From the NCBI GenBank assembly GCA_021209875.1, contig JAGYVD010000003.1, positions 4,960,001 through 5,024,000 of the forward strand: a DNA stretch of 64,000 nt. The letters run 5' to 3'. Below, piece after piece: positions 36,778 through 45,706 of the stretch. Origin of the DNA: Rosellinia necatrix. Taxonomy: Eukaryota; Ascomycota; Sordariomycetes; Xylariales; Xylariaceae. Position 1 is the stretch's first letter, and each line of letters begins with the position of its first letter. Position numbers and translations under genes: made by a program. The notes beneath the pieces were generated by a model that worked only from the letters and a program-made list of their open reading frames with translations, ran no database searches and was not told where the DNA came from.

Positions 36778-37397
36778 TGGACTCCCACACGTCTTATTAC
36801 TGTATCCGTCCATGTATCAGGCGCTTGTACATCGCTGTATGCACTATCTACATGGGGAGATGAAACTCTAAAAAAGATCCATCGCTTCCCCAGTGCTCAG
36901 CTCCTCCTCCACCGCCCGATACTATACCTGGGTATTGCTTGCTTTACGCACAACCCCGTGCCTTTCTCGGCCTACCGACTCCCAGCCTGAACAGGGTGTC
37001 CGCCGTGTGGTGGCGCGTTCCTCGGGTTTAGGAATAGGTCTCTACGGAGAGGAAGCTCCTAGCAGCCCTCTTACTGATTACAGAATACCCTCACTTGCCT
37101 GGAGGGATAAATTTGCCCAACCACAGGAGGCCCATCGTCCTCTTGGCTTGGCACCGTCCGGTCGGCGCCCAGGCAGTGCCGCCTCCTTGCAAGTGTTGAG
37201 GGCACGAGATTATTCCAGCGTGGCATATACCTACCTACCTGGGCCCATCCAGTGCGCGGACAGATCAACAGCTCACCGGACAACGCCCTTGTCTCGGATC
37301 AGATAGTTATCCAGAAACCTGCATATTAGCGACTTCGATCCCGCCGCGTATCCGCTACATCCTCGGCCTTGAAGGACGTTTCAACGCTATACTAAAA

Positions 37398-39476
37398 ATG
37401 GGGGACGTTTCGCCGTCCGCAAACCCCGGTGGTGAACCTGAAAACCCGGAGCCATCCGGAAATCATCGCCAAACGCAGCCACCAGAGGAGGGATCTTCAA
37501 CCAGCCCACAAAGTACCAATCCACCAGACGCCGCGGCGTTCCAGGGCCAGTACCTGCAAATATGCGTTCCGCCGTCGAACCCTTTCTCCGGCCAACTCGA
37601 GACGCCTCCTACACACGCCTCGGGCCGCCAGGGGCCATACGATATGAGCGCAATGACAAACGCCCTTCCACAAGCCGGGTACCGACCAGGATATAGTAAC
37701 GGACAACAGCACCAAAGATATGCACCCACTGGTCTCAGCATGATACCGCAGATGGCCCAGTTCCCTGGCCAGCCGCACATGTCGCAGCTCGCAAACCAGC
37801 AGTATTACATCCCACAACATCAAATTTCGCCATATTACAGTGCCCCTGTCATCCAACAGCATCAACAGCAACAGCATCAAGTTGGATCACCGCGGGATGG
37901 TATGAGCATGGGCTATTATGCAAGCCATATTATGATGGCCCAGTCGCCAGCTCCGATTCATGGGTATTACTACCCTACTTCTAACCATTTCTCGGCACAG
38001 AATCCCGCGATACACAATCATTTAACCCAGGCACCATACTACCTACCAGATAGACATTCTGGAGATCAAAGAGACCATTCACCATTACAAAGGAATAGCG
38101 TAAAAGGTTCAGGAGGATTCGGTTCAAGCGATGGTATGAGTCACGACGCTGCAGTCACGACACAAATTCAAAAATTAACACCACATCACAGAAGCGGCGG
38201 GACATCGATCGAGCGTTGTTCGTGGTCCACCTAGAAAACCTCGTCAAAGTGGTTCGTCTGGCACAATCCTTACATCCCACATCGATCCGCCTAACATGGT
38301 CACTAGGGCATGCGATTTGGATCGGGAATCTACCGCCACAAACCCAGTTAATGAGTTTAGTCCACCACGTTTGTAGAGAAGCAACCGGGCTCGAGTCCCT
38401 TTTCCTAATTTCAAAGAGTAATTGCGCCTTTGCCAACTTCAAAGACGAGTCGAGTTGCACTACCGCCCAGCAGAGTCTCCACGATTCCAACTTTCAATCA
38501 GTCAGGCTTGTAAGCCGTCTACGAAAAAGTACAGTCGAGGGGACGTCGGGCCAAACCGCACCAACAGGTCCAGCCGCTATATCAACAAATTCCCAGACTA
38601 TATCCTCAGACCGAACACCAGCGAACATGCCCAGCAAATCTGTCGATTCATTACTTACGCAAGAAAATGGGATTGGACCTAACAGTTCCCTCATAGTAGA
38701 TGGGAGTCAACAGAAAGACAAATTTTTTATACTGAAAAGCTTAACTGTGGAAGATCTCGAGCTCAGCGTTCAAAATGGTGTTTGGGCCACACAATCCCAT
38801 AACGAAGAGGCACTAAATGATGCATTTGGGGTAAGCAAGCAAACCAGAACGTGGAGGCAGCATTTTAACTTGATAATTCTACAAACAGGCGGCTGATAAT
38901 GTCTATCTCGTGTTTTCTGCCAACAAATCCGGCGAATATTTCGGGTACGCTAGAATGGTATCACAAATCAACCACGACCCAGCCGCAGCGATTGAATTTG
39001 CGCCCAAGGCCCAGGCTACGAATGATACGGACTTGCCAAAAGCTATACCCACCGAGGCTACAGACACATGCCCTCGTGGCCGCATCATTGACGACTCGGC
39101 ACGGGGGACGATATTTTGGGAAGTGGAAAGAGATGAGATCGATGGAGCATCAGATGCAGTATCTGAGGAGGATTCCGAGAGCGCCGCAGGCGTTCATGAC
39201 GGGGAGGTAGCATCAAAGGCTTGGGGCAAGCCTTTCAAGCTGGAATGGCTCTCGACGACGAGACTGCCATTCTACCGAACACGCGGTTTACGGAATCCTT
39301 GGAATTCGAACCGCGAGGTAAAAATCGCCCGAGACGGCACGGAGCTTGAACCCACAGTGGGCAGGAAGCTCATCGGGCTATTTAATCGCGTTCAGAGTCC
39401 GGTTCCCGTGGCTACGATGGGCGTACCAGGCATCGCTCCCGGATATCCACCCCAAGCGCTACCGCCGTTCCACTAG
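37398..39476 (+). CDS. YTH-domain RNA-binding protein with RRM (probable m6A reader)
   Basis: Four exons, 37398-38133, 38192-38251, 38307-38830 and 38889-39476, give 635 residues. Introns are 58, 55 and 58 bp; the second has an unusual GTTCGT donor but a CCTAAC branch. Residues 1-250 are Gln/Pro/Tyr-rich and disordered. A basic linker (RGPPRKPRQSG) leads to an RRM at about 267-340 (HAIWIGNLPP; NCAFANFKDE). The YTH domain spans about 400-600: DKFFILKSLTVEDLELS, NGVWATQSHNEEALNDAF, FSANKSGEYFGYARM, KPFKLEWLSTTRLPF, NPWNSNREVKIARDGTELE. Three tryptophans, W425, W517 and W552, align with the aromatic cage that holds N6-methyladenosine in YTHDC1/YTHDF proteins. An acidic insert splits the domain between W517 and W552. 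RRM+YTH is a known fungal arrangement. Likely role: binding methylated mRNA or meiotic transcripts. Confidence 0.9.
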
Positions 39477-41443
39477 TATGCGACTCGGACGACTCGAGGG
39501 AAAAGAATGATATCACGATGGAGGTGGTTACAGGCCAGTTTCGTTATACTAGCCGCCGATAGCCTGCCTTCCATTTGCGGCAATATTCTTTCGCGGCCCT
39601 AGTCCGTGGATATCTAATTGAAACACGAAGATGGAACGCCTTCTAAGATGTCTCGACTACATAACCATCCGACATATGCCTAGCCCACCACCAAACCATC
39701 GGAATCGCCCATACCTTACGATAATAAGAGAACCAAAATACACAAATTATCTTCACTAGTGCCTCTACATGCATGATAAAAAGACTATGATAGAGTGGTA
39801 GCTCGCACTCCTGGGACACCCGCAAAGAACGAAGTGGCAAAAGGTGATGATGTCCCGGTCGTTGACGAACCGAGTGTGCGTGTTGCCCGTGGCGAGTTTC
39901 GAAGGGGCCGTGGTCATGATGATGCTTGATTCCTATGCGGATGGGCAAGAAGCGATGCGAAAGTGGCGTTGCCGGTCAGCACTCACACGAAGCACCATGC
40001 GCAGGCCAGCTGCCCATCATCCGAACGGTTCAGACTCCAACCCCGCGACAGCGCCATTTCGAGCCTAGAACGTAACAGATCTTGCTACATGGCAAGAAAG
40101 CCACGTCATACCCGCACGCGCAATCGTACGACAGAGGCGTCCTCCTAGCATGCCGCCCGTCCCAGGCTCCCGCATGTACTGCCTAGCGTGCGGCTTGGCC
40201 ACCACACCACCTCTGGCGGGCTTGGACGGGTGTCGTTTGGGGGACGATACCACAGGATGACTTGCCCAAACATTGCCAAGCGGCGCAATTACGTAGTGGT
40301 TGTATCTCGCGCGTGCCCGTTTCGACTGGCCACAGGACAAGAATACGTAGACGTGGTGGGATGTGACGGCGGTGTCGTGCTGCATTTGGGCGGAATGGGC
40401 AATGCTTGAAGCCATGAAGTCGTTTGGGATCTGCGGAGGATCCTTGCAATCCCCGTAAACGTGCCCACACAAGCGGGTTTCGGTAGGAACTGCCTACAGA
40501 TTTGCACACTAGACATGGAAGCCCAGTTCGACGCGATGCGAGATGGGATAGGCCTGATACGGCCACTGTGACGTCATAGGTCCCCTGCCAAGACCACTCA
40601 GGAAACCCTCCATTCCCCTTTGCCCCAGCCTCTACTAAGGCGTGCACTAGTGTCCGATAAGTCCGACCGAGTGGGGACTAGAACGAACTGGAAAACCCCA
40701 CACCTTTCTGCCCACAGATCACCAGCCACATAACCTGGCTGCCTGGATGCGGACTGGCTAGCGCCACTGTAGATGAAACCACCAACCACTTCATCCACTC
40801 AGAACCGGGCTAAGTGTGTACATGCATGCATTAAATATTAGATACTACCCAACCTACCTACCTACCTACTGTATGTAAGTATGTAATGCAACCCCCAAAG
40901 CGGAACATCCAACTTCAAGTGCCTGTTTTAATTACCATTACTGAGGGTGGTGTTATGTACCTGTACCTTGTCAGCGGGTATCATTATTGTCTGGGCCGTG
41001 GGTCGCCTGGTGTAGTAGGTTCGATAGGTGTAGTAGGGAACGAACCTCTTAATGTAGATCCATTCAACTCATCTACAAGAACAAAAACGGTTGAATTGAG
41101 CTGCTCGGTCCCGTCCCAGCGAGCCTTCCATTTTATTAGTCATCACTGTGGTGGTGTGCCATGCTAGCATGTAAGTAACCAGGGGGTTACTAATCCGGAG
41201 CCGGTGTTAGTCGGACTAAGCCGCAGTTAGAAGATTCCTCCACTTTCCAGTAACATCCAGTAACATTAAGCATTGCCGCGTACCATCCCGCATCGTCACG
41301 CAACACAGCAGATGAGATGCATTGCCTAAATGCCAAAATGATGCCGAGATTACGACTCATTATGACAAACCCAGAAATGTCTATATGGTTCTAGCATGTT
41401 GTTTAGGCATCGGGATGATGATTCGGGAGGCAATGGTTCAATG

Positions 41444-41463
41444 CTTCGTGAAGATGGTAGAAC
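41444..41463 (+). promoter_or_regulatory. Heat-shock element (gapped type)
   Basis: TTC-gt-GAA followed by a further GAA ten bases on, the spacing of a gap-type HSE bound by trimeric Hsf1. It lies about 25 bp before a TATA box and about 280 bp before the small heat-shock protein ATG. Confidence 0.6.
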
Positions 41464-41487
41464 ATACGAGAGTTGCACGATGTTGTC

Positions 41488-41494
41488 TATATAA
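41488..41494 (+). promoter_or_regulatory. TATA box of the Hsp30-type gene
   Basis: TATATAA, 245 bp upstream of the start codon. With the HSE just before it, it predicts a transcription start near 41,520 and a 5' UTR of roughly 200 nt. Confidence 0.6.
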
Positions 41495-41558
41495 CCACGG
41501 CGTGAATACCAATTGTCGAAAAAGAAGTCTCATTCCGCAGAACACAAACACAACACAA

Positions 41559-41605
41559 CACAACACACAACACAACACACAACACAACACACAACACAAC
41601 ACATA
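41559..41605. repeat. (CACAACACAA)n tandem repeat in the 5' UTR
   Basis: CA/CAA units repeated over about 45 bp, between the TATA box and ATG of the heat-shock gene. A C/A-only leader is unstructured, which would suit translation under stress (inference). Confidence 0.85.
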
Positions 41606-41738
41606 ACTAACCACACACAAACGACAACAAGGTCTTCTTACTCAACTCTACTGCTGTCATATCAACCCTAAGCCCACCGCTTAAAGCTTCGAACTGAACA
41701 TCATACAATTCACACGAGTCCCTCTACACTCCAACAAA

Positions 41739-42260
41739 ATGTCTGCCTTCGCTCACCATCCTTTCTACGCTACCCCCAACAACGACTTTGGCAAGTTCGG
41801 TGGCCTCGTCCGCTTCATCGATGATTGGGACAGGCACTTCTCTCAACAGAACGACCGCAGAGGCAACGGTCAATTCCGCCAAGCTCGCCGGGTCCAGACT
41901 TTCAATCCGCGCTTCGATGTCAGAGAGACGGAGCAAGGCTACGAGCTCCACGGCGAGCTTCCTGGGGTCGAGAAGAAAGACATAAATATCGAATTCAGCG
42001 ACCAACGAAGCATTGTCATCAGCGGCCGCGTCGAACGCACCTACACGGCAGGAACTCCACCCGCCGGCCTCCTTAGCGACAGCACCGTGAGCGGCGCCAT
42101 CGTCGATGAAGCCCACAGCGACGATGGCTCGGAGACTCACTCCAACAAATCATTCCAGGCGACTGTGGAAGATGAGGCGGCCGAGGACAACGACGCCACT
42201 ACGGCCGGCACCACCACAGCTGTTGATACTCCTAAGCCTGAGACCGCTGTGGCTGAGCCC

Positions 42261-42292
<32 letters not shown>

Positions 42293-42464
42293 GAAGGAGA
42301 AGTTCTGGATTCAAGAACGCAGCGTCGGCAGCTTCTCGCGCACTTTCGCCTTCGCGAGCCATATCGACTATGAGAACGTCACCGCTTCGATGGAAAACGG
42401 TATCCTGACCGTCAGCGTGCCCAAGGCGAAGAAGCCAGAGACGCGCCGCATCGCCATCAATTAA
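41739..42464 (+). CDS. Small heat-shock protein, Hsp20/alpha-crystallin (Hsp30-type)
   Basis: Single exon of 241 residues. It is an ATP-independent holdase that keeps unfolding proteins soluble. The N-terminus (FAHHPFYATPNNDF) and RFIDDWDRHF are typical of Neurospora Hsp30 relatives. The alpha-crystallin domain starts at FNPRFDVRETEQGYELHGEL and runs through PGVEKKDINIEFSDQRSIVI and SGRVER. It is then interrupted by an acidic/Thr-rich insert of about 80 residues ending in an 11-Gln run, and resumes with FWIQERSVGSFSRTFAF and MENGILTVSVPKAKK. The insert sits in the loop before the conserved SRTF strand, where fungal Hsp30 proteins commonly carry extra sequence. Upstream HSE and TATA box fit heat induction. 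Confidence 0.94.
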
Positions 42465-44182
42465 CGGCGATCCCAAATCAATACCGCATTGCTGGTCTTC
42501 AGACATTCCCTTTTCCAATAAGCCCTCTCGGCGTCTCTCTCTTTATCCTCTGCGATTTGTCGCGCTGGATTACACAAAATTGCCCTACAAACCACTTGTA
42601 ACACAATACTGTCTGACATAAACACCACAGGCGCTTTGCCGTTCACTCACTGTATGGAGTTTTGTTTTGTTGAAGGATTGGAAATTTGTTATGTGAGCAT
42701 TTACATCAGCGCAAATGTTTGGCTGATGTTTGGGATGGATAGCGGTACTCGTGTATATTACACTTATGATAATTGAATAACTTTTTGATAAAAGAATCGC
42801 GACTTATCGTCACCCTCTATAACTATGCACGAACGTGTCTCGTAACGATAATACAAGTCCGTCCTGAAAGCTGCAAGAATATAACTTGCATTAAATTATT
42901 ATGAGGGATAGTGACTATCATGTTGAAACAATTAGGGAGAAAGAAAAGGGAACGTAACGGTAGGAGTCGGGCTCGAACTCGAGTAGTAAAAATTGCAAAA
43001 AAAGAATCCGCGGCGTAAGCTATACTCACTCTCCGGGACCGGAAAGCCCAAGGGTTTGTCCTGCCGACTACTTTACCACTGAGCCACGAGGGTACTCATA
43101 GTGGGAACGTCTGTTGAAGAGCCGGTCGCTTGCTGATATCTATATGTCTAGGTGCGCGGCTACGTAAAAGGTACGTACCTTTGGAAAGGAGGCATCTCTC
43201 GGAAGGAGCGCTTCACGAGGTAGGTACCTACCTACCTAGCTCTACGAGGCCCGTGCCTGCGGTCGGACCAAGTGCTTCTTAAAGTCATAGAAGGGTGTTG
43301 CTACCTCGGAGCACTTACTTACTCATAGGAGTAGTAAAGTACTACAATATATAGGATCTACAGTATTATCTCCTTTCTACATTATTACAACCCTCGCCAT
43401 GGGTGGCAGCGGCTCAAATCATAAAAATATAAATGCCGAGCGATCTCCATGAGCCCCCCTTAAGAAGACCCCTATTTATGTGGGAAGGTACCCCTTAAGG
43501 TATTACCTACGTCAATGGAGAACCTTCCCTCCTGGGTGTTTTCAGGGGTTGGAAAACGAGCCACTTCCCACGTTAGAAGTGACCTCGCAGTTCATGTCCC
43601 CAGATAACCTACCTGCCGTGTATTTATCCATCCTCCTACAGCCAATCATCACACATAGTTTATTCAAGGTTTTTATTTATCAGCACTTACAGAGCATCGA
43701 AAGTCACTACTGAGGTAGTATCAAAACTGCCTAGACGACGGCGCTTAACTCAAACGTTTAACCAGCCTTGGAACTATCCTGTCGGAATCTTTTTTTTTTT
43801 TTTTAACGTCGTTACGATCGGGATTACGGATAAAACAGTAGTAATCACGAATAGGCGTGTATGAGTCAACAACTATATTATGTACGAAAAGTAGTTCACC
43901 CATGATAGGTAATCCTCCAGGTGATTGGGGGTAGTCCTAACACCAAGAATATGGCTATCCAGGTCCTAACATCCCATTACCTAGTATACCATCGGCGTCC
44001 ATAATAGAATGGCACCGCCGCTTTTTTTTTTGTTGCCTCCTTTGGTATTCCAGCGCGCCGATAACCCTTTGAACGAGAGCTAGAGAAGGAACTAATTCAT
44101 ATATTGCAGGACACGCTTGGGAACCCAAGCTTTGCCAAGTGCGCCGAATGCTCTTGCATGGCAGGGACCATCAACCCCCGGC
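42465..44182. other. Intergenic region with tRNA-like sequence
   Basis: 1.7 kb without a gene. Contains a tRNA-like segment at 42,965-43,095, poly-T at about 43,790-43,804 and TACC repeats near 43,220. Confidence 0.5.
42965..43093 (-). other. tRNA-like element (pseudo-tRNA or SINE head)
   Basis: The minus strand reads GTACCCTCGTGGCTCAGTGG from 43,093, matching a tRNA D arm/box A, followed by GTAAAGTAG. A box-B-like GAGTTCGAGCCC occurs about 105 nt later. The acceptor halves do not pair and the T stem fails, so a functional tRNA, even with an intron, is unlikely. Confidence 0.3.
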
Positions 44183-45706
44183 TTAAGCGAAGCTGGCACT
44201 GATCACCCAGCTCGCGTCGTCGTTGAAGAAGTTGGTGGCGTCGAAGGTGTGCACGCCGCCGTTGCTGCCGATGTAGGCGACGTTGGTGTAGTGGCGCAGG
44301 TAGCGGGTAGGGTAGTTCCAAGAGCGGATGGAGTTGCCCTGGCCGTTGAGGCCGGTCTGCGGGCAGAAGGTGGCGTCCTCGCGGAACTGCTTGGAGCCAT
44401 CGTTGGCGTTGAGGAGGAGCTCAAAGTTGTTGTGTCGGATATAGCTGCCCGGGGCCGCCTTGGACTCGAAGGAGAAGCAGGCGCTGTTGCCAAGCCCGGC
44501 GCGCACCGTCCAGCTGGCCTGCTGCTTCAGCGCCGTGCTACTCGATGACGACACCTCTTGCGTGTTGACGGTGCTCCCCGTGTACGCGAGGTACCGCGTC
44601 GTATAGCCCGCCGTGGTAACCCGCAGCGAGACGGACGCCCCCGCGCTAAGCCCTGGCCCGCTAGTCATCGACGTTGTGGCGTATTTGGCTGCTACGATGT
44701 TGGCCTGCACGGCGTTCTCTGTCGCATCGGACGGGTACCCGGAGGTCATAACTCCCTCGTAGAACGTCCCCTGGGCGCTCACGCTGTTGTCACCGCCGAT
44801 ACCGAGGATAATAGCGCCCTCCTTGCTCATCGGGTTGTACCCGGACTTGTTCGGCCGCACGCCGCTGTAGTACGTCGACAGCGAGCCGGAAGCAGAATTG
44901 CCACCGCGAATCGCCCATAGGTTCGGGCCACCCTTAAGCAACGCGGTAACGAACCGGTAGCTAATGGACGGGTCACCGGCGTTGTTGCCGGCGCTAATCC
45001 CGGAGAACAGGCCGTTCTCAAGATCAGCCATGACCCAAGGGCCACTGCCGGCGCCGCTGCCCCACGACGTGCTGTCACCGTAGTAGAGGGCCTCCATGTG
45101 GCCGTTACCGGTATCAAGACTGCTAGTCTCGGCATTGCCGTAGTCGAAGCAGCAGCCTCCGTTATAGTGCGTGCCATCGAAAATCGCGTACATACCCTCC
45201 GCCTGGTCGCCCGTAGCCGAGCCACTGACGGCGTTGTTACGGTATCCGGTGCCGGGCGACACGAAGACACCGTACGCCTTCTGGCCGTTCAATGTGACCG
45301 GCGCACCAGTCGCGCTGGCTAGGTTGTCGTAACCATTGGATTCTGGGCCGCGGAAGCCGCCGGGTGGAGCCTGGGTGAGGTGATTTCCTCGGCCAGATTG
45401 GTCGTAGATGATGGTGATGAGACAGGTCGTGCTGGCGCAGAAGGAGTCTTGCGCAGCGGCATTGGCGACACCACCGGCGGACAGTGGCGCGATGTTGGTC
45501 GTGGCGCCGTCAGAGCCACGCTTCACCTGGTAGAGCGAACCGCTGTATGCGCTGTATAGAGCACGGGTGGTGCTGTGCGCTGCGATACAGGGCGTGCCCC
45601 CAGAGGAGTAGATGTCGCAGGGCCCAGCGACGACGAGGGAGCTCGTGGCCAAAAGGCCTAGAGCGAAGGCGCGGGCGCGGTCGATGCTCTGTCGTGGGAA
45701 CAACAT
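44183..45706 (-). CDS. abfB: Secreted alpha-L-arabinofuranosidase, GH54 + CBM42
   Basis: Single exon of 507 residues. It removes terminal alpha-L-arabinofuranose from arabinan, arabinoxylan and arabinogalactan. A signal peptide (hydrophobic ALGLLATSSLVVA) precedes the mature start near GPCDIYSSGGTPCIAAHS. The GH54 domain fills about residues 28-340. The nucleophile is Glu230 in DLENGLFSG and the acid/base is Asp306 in GIGGDNSVS. Their spacing of 76 residues equals that of Aspergillus AbfB (E221/D297). The C-terminal arabinose-binding CBM42 spans about 350-507 (SLRVTTAGYTTRYLAY; SWNYPTRYLRHYTNVAYIG). Length fits the family (about 500). It is the first of three cell-wall-polysaccharide enzymes on this strand within 10 kb. 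Identification is firm. Confidence 0.96.
   Translation of the reverse strand: MLFPRQSIDRARAFALGLLATSSLVVAGPCDIYSSGGTPCIAAHSTTRALYSAYSGSLYQVKRGSDGATTNIAPLSAGGVANAAAQDSFCASTTCLITIIYDQSGRGNHLTQAPPGGFRGPESNGYDNLASATGAPVTLNGQKAYGVFVSPGTGYRNNAVSGSATGDQAEGMYAIFDGTHYNGGCCFDYGNAETSSLDTGNGHMEALYYGDSTSWGSGAGSGPWVMADLENGLFSGISAGNNAGDPSISYRFVTALLKGGPNLWAIRGGNSASGSLSTYYSGVRPNKSGYNPMSKEGAIILGIGGDNSVSAQGTFYEGVMTSGYPSDATENAVQANIVAAKYATTSMTSGPGLSAGASVSLRVTTAGYTTRYLAYTGSTVNTQEVSSSSSTALKQQASWTVRAGLGNSACFSFESKAAPGSYIRHNNFELLLNANDGSKQFREDATFCPQTGLNGQGNSIRSWNYPTRYLRHYTNVAYIGSNGGVHTFDATNFFNDDASWVISASFA

Larger units (their letters stand above)
29986..37397. other. 7.4 kb gene-poor region
   Basis: No recognisable gene. 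Open frames are short, overlap on several frames and lack motifs. The longest, 200 codons at 35,786-36,388 on the minus strand, has many alternative-frame shadows and no family signature. The region carries GGTA/TACC tracts, (TC)n near 35,365 and two 9-bp minisatellites. The last few hundred bases are the promoter of the YTH gene. Confidence 0.55.
39477..41738. other. Intergenic region upstream of the Hsp30-type gene
   Basis: 2.3 kb with no supported gene. Several overlapping frames around 40,065-40,650 lack motifs. It contains TACC repeats near 40,855. In the last 300 bp it has a heat-shock element, a TATA box and a CA-rich tandem repeat. Confidence 0.55.
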
